Below, in pieces: positions 48,367 through 61,299 of a DNA stretch of 64,000 bases; within the stretch, counting starts at the first letter, position 1, and each line of letters opens with the position of its first letter. The notes beneath the pieces were generated by a model that did no database searches, was not told where the DNA came from, and was given only the letters and a program-made list of their open reading frames with translations. The translations under genes were made by a program, and so were the position numbers. The stretch is from Cepaea nemoralis (Eukaryota; Mollusca; Gastropoda; Stylommatophora; Helicidae): positions 1,419,270 to 1,483,269 of the forward strand of contig JACEFZ010025808.1 of NCBI GenBank assembly GCA_014155875.1, written 5' to 3'.

Positions 48367-49542
48367 ATGATTGAAATTCCAGCAGGAGGAAATGCAAGAC
48401 TATTATCCCTGCGCTTGGCAACCTCTTGTGGGTTTGCCACCATTATTATTGCATATGCACCGACACTCGATTCCTCTGATGATGTGAAGGATTCGTTCCA
48501 TAAGGAGTTAGAATCTGTGATCAAGGCAGTTCCAAAATCCGACTACATTTATATGCTCGGTGATTTCAATGCTCGTGTGGGCAAGGACTCGAGTTCATGG
48601 CCAGTGTGCCTTGGAAAAGGCAACATCGGTCTCATGAATGAAAATGGGCAAAGGCTGCTGGAGCATTGCACCAGTAATGACCTATGTATTACAAATTCCT
48701 TTTTTAAAACAAAAGAGCTGCATAAGGTCACATGGAAACATCCAAGATCCGGCCGTTGGCACCAGCTGGACTTTATCATCACACGGAGACAACATCTGAA
48801 CCATATATCACTGACTCGAAGTTACCAAAGTGCTGACTATGATACGGATCATTCTTTAGTTGTTGCAAGGGTTAGACTGAGACCAAAGAGAATCTACGCA
48901 GCTAAACACAAATCTAGCCTCAGGATTAATATTATTAACACTCACGATCCTGAAAAGTGCTTTCAGTTTCAACAGCAACCCGAAGACGCTTTCACTGATG
49001 CACCAGAAAATTGTACAGTAAATGAAAAGTGGGGTCAACTTAAGGAAACTATTTATAAAACTGCCGTAGGGGTTTACGGCACTGTGGATAATAAGAGGCA
49101 GGACTGGTTTGTGGCAAACAGCGAGGCTCTGCAGCCCTTGATTGATAAGAAGAAGATAGCTCTCTTAAGAAACAAGGAAAGACCAACGCGTAACACTCTG
49201 AGTGAGCTAAGGCAAGCTAGTAAGGATGTGCAAAAGGCTGCCAGGCAGTGTGCAAATGATTATTGGATCAAGTTATGTGAGTCCATTCAAATCGCAAGTG
49301 ATGAGGGAAACATAAGAAGCACGTATGAAGGAATAAAGAAAGCCTGTGGTCCAATGATCAAAAGAAGTGCACCGCTGAAAACTTTGACTGGAGAAATCAT
49401 CACTAATAAGAAACAGCAGACGGATAGATGGGTAGAGCACTATTTAGAGCTTTTCTCAAGTGAGACCAAGCTAGCGGATGATGCCCTCAACGCCATAGAG
49501 GCTCTACCAACTCTTGACCACTGGACACACTTCCCACCATAA
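48367..49542 (+). pseudogene. LINE2 endonuclease and linker
   Basis: 391 codons. AP-endonuclease motifs: TIIIAYAPT, YMLGDFNARVGKD (catalytic aspartate and asparagine), LDFIITRR and the terminal DTDHSLVVARV (SDH-type histidine). The domain's first part lies upstream in a broken frame at 48193-48366 (IDIAGLQETHLAEEG). It nicks target DNA to prime reverse transcription. The frame is lost at about 49540, shortly before the RT finger region. Confidence 0.88.
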
Positions 49543-50939
49543 CAGAAGTTAAATGTGCTATAAATGAACTTGCATCTGGCAAGGCTCCAGGTAAGGATGG
49601 GATTCCAATAGAGGTTATCAGGAGTGGGCAAGACACACTCACTCTACAGATCCACCAGCTGATAGAGCTATGCTGGCGAGAAGGACAAGTCCCACAGGAT
49701 TTCAAAGATTCAAGCATCATAACACTGTAGAAGAACAAGGGCGATCGGAGCGACTGCAACAACTATAGGGGTATCTCACTTCTGTGTATTGTTGGAAAAG
49801 TATTTGCCAGAATTGTTCTGCGCAGACTTCAAGTCCTAGGAGATCAAGTCTACCCCGAATTACAGTGTGGCTTTCGACAGAACCTGTCTACCATTGATAT
49901 GATATTCTCACTGCGACAAATGCAAGAAAAATGCCGTGAACAGAATCAACCACTGTTTATTGCCTTCATCGACCTCACAAAGGCATTTGATTTGGTCAGT
50001 CGTGAGGGTCTGTTCATGGCACTAAAGAAGATTGGCTGCCCACCAACTCTTCTGTCCATTGTGGAATCGTTCCACACAGGCATGAAGGGTATAATCAAGT
50101 TTGAGGGTGCAACTTCTGAAGAGTTTGAAATCAAGAGTGGAGTTAAGCAAGGTTGTGTACTAGCTCCCACCCTCTTTGGAATATACTTTTCACTTCTACT
50201 GAAATATGCCTTTCGTGATCAGGATGGTGGTATATACATTCACTCACGCTCAAATGGCGGCCTCTACAATGCTCAGAGATTGAAGGCCAAGACCAAAATT
50301 AGCAGGGTACTTATCAGAGAGTTACTTTTTGCGGATGATGCTGCATTTACGACCCACTCTGAGGAAGAATTGCAATGTCTACTATCTGCATTCTCCAATG
50401 CTTGTTCTGAATTTGGTTTAACAATTAGCAAAAAGAAGACACAGATTATGTCACAAGGTGCACAAGGGGTACCATCAATCTTTATTGACGACGCCGAACT
50501 AGAGATGGTAGACCATTTTACATATCTAGGATCAGTGGTAAATAGCAAATTATCCCCAGATCAGGAAATCAACATCCGGATTGTTAAGACAGCAACAACA
50601 ATGAACAGGTTAAGAAAAAGAGTCTGGGAGAACAGGAAGCTTACTGCAAAACCAAAAGTCCTTGTCTATCAAGCCTGTGTCCTTAGTACTCTTCTTTATG
50701 GCAGTGAAACCTGGACAACATATTCACACCAAGAGAAACGTTTAACCAGCTTTCATATGCGGTGTCTGCGAAGAATTCTTGGTATTAAGTGGCAAGACAA
50801 AATCACAAATACTGAAGTATTTGAAAGATCAGGTTGTGTGACGGTTTATTCCATGCTCAGTCTTCGTAGACGTAGATGGATAGGACATCTAAGGAGGATG
50901 GATGATGGTAGAATACTAAAGGATATCTTTTTTTGGTGA
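49543..50939 (+). pseudogene. LINE2 reverse transcriptase
   Basis: The RT begins just after the frameshift (KAPGKDGIP at about 49580-49605), has an in-frame TAG near 49728, and is then open from about 49770 through 50939. Motifs: FIDLTKAFDLVSREGL, SGVKQGCVLAPTLF, and the catalytic box as LLFADDAAF (F/YADD), followed by thumb motifs FTYLGSVV and LYGSETWTTY. The frame ends with a stop at 50937-50939 just before the C-terminal part. Confidence 0.9.
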
Positions 50940-50946
50940 ATTAAAG

Positions 50947-51258
50947 ATGGGTAAGAGATCTCAGGGTCGGCCTCTACTACAATACAAAGATGTGTGTAAG
51001 CGGGACATGATTGATACAGGCATTGATAATGCACATTGGGAGCAAGTCGCCGCTGAACGTGTTGCATGGAGGGCAAACATCAGAAATGGAATAGAGACAA
51101 AGGAGAAAATTATTGCAGATAAGTCACTCACCGAGCTTGTGAGACGTAAGATGGTGCATGATGGTGGAAATGACCACGTGTTCACATGCACCCACTGTGA
51201 ACAGACATTTACAGCGCGAATTGTCCTTATCAGTCACATTCGCTACCGCCATAGGTAA
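50947..51258 (+). pseudogene. LINE2 C-terminal domain with C2H2 finger
   Basis: 103 codons separated from RT by one stop/frameshift. Contains GKRSQGRPLLQYKDVCKRDM, a tryptophan-rich helix (HWEQVAAERVAWR) and the finger FTCTHCEQTF...LISHIRYRH (C-x2-C-x12-H-x4-H) at the extreme C-terminus. It probably binds nucleic acid. The same domain is kept in the copies at 34718-35074, 38849-39289 and 53842-54093. Confidence 0.88.
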
Positions 51259-51333
51259 AAGTTATTATGTCTTTTTAAAGCACAAACTATCGTCTGTCAA
51301 GACGGCAAGGTGCCAATGTGAAGACTTTCTAAC

Positions 51334-52379
51334 ACCCCCCTCCTCTCTCTGTCATTTTTACAACATAGCAAATTTTTTTTCTCTCTTTCACATTCCACCA
51401 GCCAAGAGAGAGTGTTAAATATTTGATCACGAGAACCGATGCCCTTAAAAAGAAGATCGTTTTCAGGGAAGAATATTTCCGTACAGAGAAAGCTAGCTTG
51501 AGCAGATTGCTAGCTTTGGGCGGTATCTACAGACGAAGTTCCGGGGACTGGACAAGAAATGTCAACGGACAGACAATGCTGGCAGGCAATCGAGAGCCTC
51601 TGTAGTGTTGACATGGAGCGGGGCACGGTTTTATTGGACCCGTGTGGACACATTCATATACAACCATGAAGACGTTTCAACTGCTTCTGTCTTCTTCAAG
51701 TTCAGGGGTTATTGTTTGAGGTTTTTTTTTTTTTGGCGTGTCTCATGTCTTTGTATAATCAACCTAGTTCCGGTAATCTTGGTTTTAATGCGCATCATGA
51801 TGTTAACAGATTAACTGCCATGGGATGATTAACCGTCTTAAGAGACTTCCCGTGCCTACCACAGGTTTATATACAGTAATTTTCTCGCAGCAAACCCCTT
51901 TAATTTGATATATAACACATCATGATTGCTACCATATTAACACATTTATAGTCATAACTGGAGGTCAGCATAGCTGAATGGACAACATCGCTCGGTCTTA
52001 AACATCAGGTGTGCTGCTGCTGAGGTAATGAGTTCAACTCCTACACCATTCAATTGAATTAAAATTGTGACCTACTGTCCTTGACTTGAAGACGTAAATT
52101 ACAAGTACCTATGAAGTCAGAGTGGGTTCAGGACACTGGTAATAGGGAAATCTAATCCACACGCAAAATTCAGTCCAGTGATACTATAAATAGCATGTAT
52201 GGACTACGCTTGAGTTCAAAGAGAGTAAGCGGAACAGAAAAAAAGTCTATAACTGAGACACTTTCCATTTTCCGGCATCGATTTTTGTTTGATCCAAACC
52301 TACTGTTACAATTGATCTGGACTGCCAGGTCGACATAGTCTAAAATAGGTGCCGAGAAATATCGTAGAGAGTAAAGGCT
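51334..52379. other. No gene; tRNA-like SINE head inside
   Basis: At 51965-52050 (+) an A-box-like TAGCTGAATGG and a B-box-like GAGTTCAACTCC flank a long variable-arm-like middle, suggesting a leucine- or serine-tRNA-derived SINE head. The body after it was not matched elsewhere. A poly-T run at 51722-51734 and nothing else recognisable. Confidence 0.5.
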
Positions 52380-53780
52380 ATCGGTGAGATACCAACCTCA
52401 TCACCCACTGAGCGCCGTTTGACTTATAAAACTATGGGTCTGGCTCCACATGCTAGTGCTAAATAGGCGTGTAACTCCAAGGTGTGTATCCCAAGGGATA
52501 GACCAGGATCCTATTTGGTTCCCATCTCTTTACCTAGCTTATGTATGGCTCCACGAATACCGCTTGTGTACGGTAGTGGCCACACCACGGGCAACAGTCT
52601 TGGCTGACTGGCTAAACTACATGAATGAAGTAGGGGTAATGTCCTACTAAGGGGATGTCCATCCCTAGTACACAAAGACTGGGACGATGGAGAAGGCGGG
52701 TGAATCTAAATAAATCAACGGCTCCGAAAGCGAAACAGCAGAGGAGTGTGGCACCTATGAGGCATGTTCAGGACACGATAGTGAACATGGCTGGCCATCG
52801 TGGAAGAGATTGGGACCTCACCATGTAATATCCCAAAGACAGCAATGGTAATTCAACAAAAAGAATCCAGCGATAAGGGTAATTCTTGGTCCCCTGGAGA
52901 TGAGCCTGTTTTAAATATTCTCCGGGGAGAGACATTTCCTATAGTGAAAAGGAAGTGAATAATGACGAATGCATCACAAATTCTTTTGAAAGAGTGCATT
53001 CTGACAATACCTACCTGAAAAGTAGAAGAAGTCTAAGAATTGGTACGTGGAACGTGCGCACCCTGTACCAAACAGGCAAATTTGATAATCGTATTGCCGA
53101 AGCAATATACATGAATTTAGATATTTTAGGTGTATCTGAAATAAGACGGACAGATATAAGTTTATAAGGAGATAATATTACATATTTATTATATCGGGAG
53201 GAGATCATCAGTAGAGAGGAGTAGAATGTTTAGTAAAAAGAACTTTAGAGAAACATATTAGTGGATTCTGGGCTGATAAAGATAGGATGATACTACTCAA
53301 ATACTACTCAAAATGGCAAGACCATTCGACACAGTAATTCTTCAGACGTATGCTCCAACAACTGGTTATAGTGATGAACTGCTAGAGGAATATTATGAAG
53401 ACCTACAACAAACACTGAAAGTTGTAAAATCATCAGAGGTCCTAATTGTCTTGGGAGATATGAACGCAAAAGCTGGAAAAAATAAATATAAGCAGATAGT
53501 AGGGCAACATGGTATGGGAAACAGAAACGACAGTGGAGACCGGCTGATATAGTTCTGCGAAGAAAACAAACTTATTGTTTGTAACACATTTTCCCAACAT
53601 AACCCTAGGAAACTGTATACGTGGAAAAGCCATGGAGATATAACACTAAACCATACTGACTACATTATGATTAGGAATATATTTAAAAACAATCTTAAAA
53701 TGCCAAAACATACCCTGGTGTTGATATAAACTCTGACTCCAATCATGTAGTAAACTTGAAAACCGAAGAATAGGGACATT

Positions 53781-54522
53781 ACATTGGCACCTTGCCGTCT
53801 TGACAGACGATAGTGTGTGCTCTAAAAAGGCATAATAACTTTTAACTATGGCGGTAGCGAGTGTGACTGATAAGGCCAATTTGCGCTGTAAATGTCCGTT
53901 CACAGTGGGTGCATGTGAGCACGTGGTCATTTCCACCATCATGCACCATCTTACGTCTCAAACGCTTGGTGTGTGACTTTTCTGCAATAATTTTCTCCTT
54001 TGACTTTATTCCATTTCTGATATTTGCTCTCCATGCAACACGTTCAGCGGCGACTTGCTCCCAATGTGCATTATCAATGCCTGTATCAATCACAAAGCCT
54101 GGGCTAAAATATAGAGATCATGTGTTGCCCATGCAGCATGATCCCTCTCTCGGCCTGCCCAGTTTACTCCAGAGGAAAGGTAACACCCCTACATCTGGAA
54201 CAAGACAAGCTGCAGAAGCTGCCGGATCAGCAAAGCAATGCTCTAACTGTCCGCCTGTCGGAGCTTCGATCCTAGACCAGTCGCCAACCAAGGCTTAGGG
54301 CCTGGTCTGCCCTGCCATGACATTTTGTCTTTAGCTTGCATTTCCTCGCACCAGGGTAAGGCTTGTACCCTCCCAATTGCGCTCTTCCGCCCGAAGCCGT
54401 TGGCACAATGTGGGGTGTCGGGTTTGGTAAGCGCCGCCCAACGTTCAGCGCTAACAGAAACCAGGTAGTACCGTCTACTGTTATACGGTAGCTCAGTCAT
54501 ATCTGACTAAGACCTGACTAAC
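53781..54522 (-). mobile_element. 742-bp bipartite LINE2 derivative with 9-bp target duplication
   Basis: Flanked by AGGGACATT at 53772-53780 and 54523-54531. On the minus strand a ~430-bp leader (54522-54092), with an 85-codon frame from ATG at 54500, is joined to the last ~310 bp of LINE2 (54091-53781: DIDNAHWEQ-type tail, C2H2 finger, 3' stem-loop). Everything between, including endonuclease and RT, is absent. As the target duplication spans both parts, the bipartite form moved as one unit. The leader may be the missing LINE2 5' end or an unrelated captured sequence. Confidence 0.8.
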
Positions 54523-55247
54523 AGGGACATTGAAGACACCTCAAATAGATATATCTGCATTGAAACAACCTGACATAAGTCAACTATACCTAGTTGGAGT
54601 AAAAAAATAGATATTATGGGCTAATCGTTGAAAGTATGGAACAATATGGACGTGAGAATCCTGAGGATAAAATTAATACAAAATGGGAATGTGTAAAAAC
54701 CAGTATACAGATTACAAATACCACCTTGCCAGTGAAGATAAATAAGAAAAAACAATTATGTATAACCGATGAAATCTTGAGCACAATGACTCAAAGAAAG
54801 AAAGCAAAGAACACTCAAAAGTATATACGTCAGATGTGCAGAGTTGCCAAAAAGAAGAGTGACTGCAGAAAAAATGCAAAAAAATAGAGGATCTGGAAAT
54901 AAAACACAATCCGAAAGCATTACATGAACATATAAACAGATTTACAAAGAAGAAAAATAATATAACAGGAAACGGTTATATCGGGGGAAAAAATGAAGAA
55001 ATTATAATTGATAACACCGAAATAATAAAAAAAATTGGGCAGAGTACACGGAAGATTTCTGGGACAACAGGGTCAATAAACCAACATTGTATAATACTCA
55101 AGATGAACCAAACATATTAAAGGCTGAAGCAGAGATGGCTATTAAAAAGATTAAAGAAGAAAAGGCTGCAGTTCCTGACAAAATAACAACAGAGATGATA
55201 AAATCCTTATCCAGCTTTGGCATTGATATTATAACAAAATTATGTAA

Positions 55248-55576
<329 letters not shown>

Positions 55577-56685
55577 CTGGGTACATCGCCAAAGATTTGA
55601 AAACATCCATTTTAATCACACAACCGAAGAAGCTAAGAGCTGTTGATTGTGAGGATTACAGAATTATTAGCTTAATGAGCCGCATAGCTAGGAACGAACG
55701 AACGAACGAAAATCTTTATTTCCAAAGGGTTTAGAATTGGGTACGCAGGCCCGTCTGACATTCTGCCCTTCTTCTCTATTTCCTCTCATACATTCTTTCA
55801 TTCAACATCTCTTATGAAGTGATTCTTTGACAACAAAAGAACAATAAGCATTAAAACGCATGAAACATAATCAATAATACATGACTCGTTGAGGCAATGT
55901 TTAAAATGGGCATCATGAATACCCAAGGTGGGTGTAACGTGCCATACATATGGGAATGTGTTTTGTGTGTGTGTGTGTGTGTGGCTAGTTGCCGTTCGAG
56001 ATAATTTACCATTATTATTGTCTTTGTTGCTGTGTTTTTAAGGGGGCATGCAGTCTGTCCTGAGGTAGTGTTCAAACAGGTTGCGACTGTATGTATAATG
56101 ATTGGTGATGTCTTTGATTTCTTGTGGAATATTGTTCCACAACTGAGTGGCAGAGTATGCTAAACTTGTTTTATATAAGTCTGTCCTAGGTTTAGGGACA
56201 TGAAGTATATTTAGTCGCTCACTATGTCTTGCGTTATGTATACAATGACCAAAGGTAGCTTGGGGTATTTTAAAATAGGATTTTGTGAATTAGTTTATCC
56301 TTATTAAAAAGTAGGCGTTTGTGGAGTGGCAGTAACTGAAGACGTTCATGTAGGTTAGAATTGTCTGTAAGCTTATCACCATTGATTAGACTCACTGCCC
56401 TTTTCTGGAGTGAATAAAGGCGGCGTTTTGTTATTGATTTGGAGCATCTATCCCTGATTGTGGAGCAATGATCAATATGTGTTTGTATGTGGGAAGTATA
56501 GAATATCTTTCGTGTATTTTCGTCGAGGAAATTTTTAATTTTGGCAAGTTGGTATACTTTTTTGGCTATTTGTTTAACGAGAGCATGAACATGGGAGTTA
56601 ACAATTAGATTTTGATAAGACCCACTGCCTTGTGTTCGGTTACACTTTCTACAGGCATGCTACCAATGTGCAGCTGTAGAGTTCT

Positions 56686-57523
56686 CTACGAGTTTAGAGT
56701 GTGAAGTCTTTGCCTGGTTCCTATTAACATAGATTTTGTTTTGGAAATATTAATTTGCATGCGGTTAGCATGACTCCAGTTAACTACACTATTTATTTCC
56801 TGTTGCAAGGATAATTCTAGCACATTACGACCAATAGCGTTTGTAAAAACTGTGCAGTCGTCTGCAAATAGATCGCAGGACGATGACAGATATAAGGGAA
56901 GATCATTTATATAAATGGCAAATAACAGAGGGCCAAGTATAGACCCCTGAGGTATTCCAGTATTAATGGTAATGGCTTGGGATAGAGATTTATTGTGTGA
57001 TACTACTTGTTTTCTGCATAATACAAATGAGTTTATTAATGTCACTATATTAAAGCTTACTTTCATTGTTTCTAGTTTTTTAATTAGGATAGTATGATCT
57101 ATCATATCGAATGCTTTTCTAAAGCCTATAAACATCGTTCCACATAGAGTATTGTTGTTAATATTTTGATGCCAGTTTTCTATCATGTTTGTTAGGGCCG
57201 TATAACAGGAATATTTTGGCCGAAATCCTGACTGACTGTCAGCTATTAGTTTGTGGCGAACTAAGTGCTCTAGTGTTGTTTTGTGGATGTGCTTTTCTAG
57301 CGGTTTGGATAGTGAGGATAATATGGAAATTGGCCTACAATTACTCATGATACAATAGTCTAATGAACCAGAATTTAAATGAGGATACACTTTAGCGATT
57401 TTAAAGGCTGATTGGAAGTGACCTTTGGTGAGACATTGATTATATATATAAGTTAGTGACTCGCAGATCGCCGGTGCAGCACAGCAAAGGATCCGATTAC
57501 TGATTCCATCTAGTCCTGATGAG
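56686..57523 (-). pseudogene. CR1-type LINE reverse transcriptase
   Basis: RT in the shifted frame: GLDGISNRIL at about 57515, NCRPISILSSLSK, QSGFRPKYSC, AFDMIDHTIL (catalytic aspartate context), GIPQGSILGPLLFAIYINDL and the catalytic LFADDCTVF at about 56880-56860. A stop lies after TRQRLHTLNS at 56686, and further C-terminal sequence decays through about 56300. Confidence 0.9.
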
Positions 57524-58225
57524 TTATTGTTTTTTTAGGTTACTGAGATGAGTAAATACTTCAGTGGTCGTCATTAGCGGTATGTTTGTGGGAATGTCTC
57601 CATAGCATTTGCTCTCACAAAATGATGATAATAAAGATATGTCATGAGGCACATCTGGTATTGCAGTCTTCAGTTGGTTTATGTCAGATTGAAAGAAACT
57701 ACTGAATTGATCGCATGTAACCTGATTTGATGGTAACGATTGTGATGATTTGTGTTTGTTTGTCAAGATATTAATTGCTTTCCATATATCTTTAGTGTTG
57801 GTTTTATCTATTATTAAGTTCTTAACATAGTTTTTCTTTTCCTTTCGAATAACATATAGAACTTTGCTTCTTAGACTACGGTACATAGTTAGATCTCTAT
57901 TTTTGTGAGCCCTGTCCCGGTCTCTCATAAGATCAACTACCTCCTGTGTGATCCACGGGGGCTTATTGTGATGTTTAACACGAACTTCCTTAAATGGAAC
58001 ATGCTTATCAAATATACTTAGAAAGGTCTTCAGCCAGTGGTCCAGAGCATCATCTGGGTCAAGAAGCGGGTAAACATAGTCCAGAGATGAGTTGAGCAAG
58101 TCTTGTAAAAAGGCATCTTGATTGAGGTTTTTATAATTTCTATATTTTATACTTATATGTTTGTGTTTCGGAGTTTTGGTACCTCTTTTCGACCACGTGC
58201 AACATACTGGGTAGTGATCGCTCAT
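57524..58225 (-). pseudogene. CR1-type LINE endonuclease end and linker
   Basis: 233 codons starting at the endonuclease's last motif (MSDHYPVCCTW), then the linker region (PWITQEVVDLMRDRDRAH). The frame is lost in a run of T at 57527-57533 (A-run on the coding strand), a typical slippage site, just before the RT motif GLDGISN. Confidence 0.85.
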
Positions 58226-58330
58226 TGCATTAATAGGTACAGCACATTCTGTGATGCTGTCAGCACACGTATCATAGATATAATCTATAAGTGTTGCAGA
58301 TGATTTTGTTATTCTAGTGGCTTGTTTGAC

Positions 58331-58858
58331 TTACTGTTGGAAGTTATATGACTCTATTATGTTTTCCCATGTTTTGTTTAATTTGTTAGTGTCTATGTTG
58401 AAGTCGCCTAGCAGTATTATTTCTCTCGCATTACTAAAGACTACATCCATCATAGGGGTGCATTTTTCATACCAGATATTTCCTGCACTGGGGTTTCGAT
58501 AAAGATAGCCAACTACTAGGGGTATGCGATTTTGAAGTTTCACCTCAAGCCATACACACTCAATCTCACAGGTTTCAAAATCTAGCCTACGGTGGGCGTT
58601 AAGCGAGTTAGAAATATAAACTGCAATACCCTTCTCTTGTTTTTGACAGGGATCTCTTCTAATGGTTCTAAAGCGTCTGATAGCGATGTCATCATCTGAG
58701 ATGTTACTATTTAATCGACTTTCGCTAACGCCAAACATGTGAAAATTTTGATTAAGTATAAGTGATATTTCAGGCAGCTTCCCTAATAGATGGCAGATAT
58801 TTAAATGCCCGGTTCTGAGCCCATTATTACTAAGCCAATGTTCGTACTTATTAGACAT
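58331..58858 (-). pseudogene. CR1-type LINE endonuclease
   Basis: 175 codons from ATG at 58858, starting with LRTGHLNICHL, the standard N-terminal AP-endonuclease motif of CR1-group ORF2. ILLGDFNID (catalytic) is near the end. One stop after NFQQ breaks the frame, which then continues at 58330-58226 to the SDHYPV histidine motif of the next open block. Confidence 0.88.
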
Positions 58859-60405
58859 TTCAACAATGCGTAATCATGAATTTTTTAAAACACAAAATGA
58901 ATACAACTTACGTCACTTATAACAATACACACTTTTAAGTACGGAGAAACAGTAATATCTCTGTCAATATACACGCACACACACAACATACGTATAAAGA
59001 TCAGTATGGATGAGCAGTGAAGACCCACTCACTCACAGTATAAACACGACAAAAAGTATTATAAAATATATCCAATTAAGTATCAGTCTCTGTGACATCA
59101 ATACGAATCAATATTTATAGTCACGTACAATCTAATACGTTGCTATATAAAACAATAACGAAGGTTATTACTACTCAAGGTCATACAAGAAAGAATTCAA
59201 CATAAAATAGATGAGGATGTAGCTGAAGAACAATTTGGGTTCCACAAAAACAGCGGCACTAGAGAAGCAATTATCTGTTTGAGGATGTTAATTGAAAAAT
59301 ATATAGAAGTTTAAAAAAGTATATATGTTTGTTTTCATAGACTTTGATAGAGTACAACATGAACAATTAATTACGTGCCTTCAAGATATAGGAGTAGGCG
59401 GAAAGGACATCAGACTTATTAGTAACTTGTACTGGGAACAAGTGGCATCTATTAGATGCGGTAATAACAATTCGTCGCCTATAGAGATAAAAAGAGGAGT
59501 ACTGCAGGGATGTGTACTGTCCCCAAGCCTCTTCAACCTATACACAGAAAGAATTTTTAAACAAGTTGACATGCCTGGACTTAACATTAATGGAAGAATC
59601 ATAAACAATCTTAGGTATGCTGAAGATACCGTGTTACCAGCAGAAAGCGAGCAAGAGTTACAAGACCTAGTGGAACAAGTAAACATGTATAGTGCAGAAT
59701 GTGGCTTAGATATTAACATCCAAAAAACAAAAATTGATAATCAGCAGTGGAAAGGAAAGATCCGCAATGAAATTCACAGTAAACGGGGAGAATCTAGAAC
59801 AAATAACAAGTTTCCCCTATCTTGGACATATAATAACAGATGATGGCAGATGTGAAATAGAAATCAAAAAGAGAATAGGAATGGCCAAAAATGCTTTCAA
59901 CAGTAATGAAATCAGTATTAACATCTAGAGAGATTAACAACGCATTAAAAATAAGAATGGTCAAATGCTACGTATATTCAACGCTACTTGTATGGCGCGG
60001 AAGCCTGGAAATTGAACAAGCAACTAGAAAGTCGCATAGAGGCCGTGGAGATATGGATATACACATAAATATGTCGTGTTTCATGGAAACAAATACAATT
60101 AAATGCAGAGGTTCTAGAAAAACTGGGAATGAAGAGAGAGATGATGAAAGAAATAAAGAGGCGGCATGTCAAATATTTCTGCCACGTTAAAAGACATGAT
60201 ACTCTTATAAAAACCATACTGGAGGGCAAGGTTGAGGACAAGCGAGTAGGAGGTAGACAACGACACAAGTGGGAAGAAAACATCAAGAGATAGACAAACA
60301 TCAGCCTGACAGAATGTACAGTCAGGGCGAGAGACAGACAGTGTTGGAGATGCATTGCAGCCAACCTTCATTGTGGAGACGGCACCTCCCTGATTGATTG
60401 ATTGA

Positions 60406-61299
60406 GTTATAACTTTACCTCCCACCCTCTTTGCCAACAGTTGCATTAACCAACTCTAGTTGTAACTTTAACGCCTCATCCCCTCTCAGCCAGTTCTTAC
60501 ATTAACCAACTCAGTTGTAATTATCTGTGTGACTTGTGCTCAACAACAGTCTATCCGTGATTTATATGAACATCGGTGAAGACCTGCCATTTACATGTAG
60601 TATGTAGTCAAACAAAAGGTGTAAAGTGCAGCGAGATGTAACATTGTCCTTGTTGAACAGCGTGATGCTAGGTTGAATTGTGGGTGTAGAATACCCATTG
60701 TTGCACTATGTCATACTCCTGGTGTTTCTCTAGCTCCACGGCAGCTTCTCACTGACTGGACTTCCCCAGGTTGACCCACACTGAAATGTAGACCAGGAAA
60801 CTGACAGGGAAGTTAGTTGTTAATCGTCGCGCCTCCAACTTTACGGCAAAGTGTCACCCCATGATGCTGGGTTCCTGTGTCAGTGAATATCACTCAAAAC
60901 GCTCCTCATTGCTACATGTGAAAAGTGAAATATACAACAGTCTCGATAAACCAATAGCACGCACAGCCTTAGGCCTAAGGCCACTGCCAGATTGCCAATA
61001 CAACAGTCCGCCACCAAAATTACAGCTCATCGCTGACAGAAGCGGCAGTCACTAGAAAACAAGCAGTTGCACACATATTACTGCATATGACAAAAACAAT
61101 TAGTTCAGAAACCTGCCATCTAACATTTTGTTTCTGAACATGCAGTTCACAATACAAACTAAAGCGGACAGGTGTAAAAAAAAAAACACTCTACACAAAA
61201 TCCACAGCTCACAGTGTTGCTCCACGCACTTAATTTAGTAGCTGGGAGTGGGACCCATCTACTACCAGTCCAAAATGAGGGAAATGCGTAAGCTGTTCA
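60406..61299. other. No recognisable feature
   Basis: About 0.9 kb of mixed-composition sequence. No SINE or LINE landmarks, no tandem repeat; an A-run at 61178-61187. Short frames (64 codons) lack known motifs. Confidence 0.5.

Larger units (their letters stand above)
48193..51322 (+). mobile_element. LINE2 insertion with 11-bp target duplication
   Basis: A 3130-bp non-LTR retrotransposon flanked by GACTTTCTAAC at 48182-48192 and 51323-51333. The 5' end is cut inside the endonuclease domain. It carries endonuclease, reverse transcriptase and a C-terminal C2H2 finger, and ends with a stem-loop (CGTCT-GTCA-AGACG, 51291-51304) then CAAGGTGCCAATGT. Only a handful of stops and frameshifts are present, so it is the best LINE2 copy in the window. 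The clade is left open: no RNase H was seen and the C-terminal finger is unusual. Confidence 0.92.
55699..59156 (-). mobile_element. CR1/Daphne/Crack-type LINE, nearly complete
   Basis: A 3.46-kb minus-strand LINE. AACGAA flanks it (55693-55698 and 59157-59162), a probable 6-bp target duplication that merges with its (TTCG)n 3' tail. A 5' leader of about 300 bp is followed by endonuclease and RT. Only about one stop, one frameshift and a decayed 3' third were found. The + frames in this span are shadows. Confidence 0.85.
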
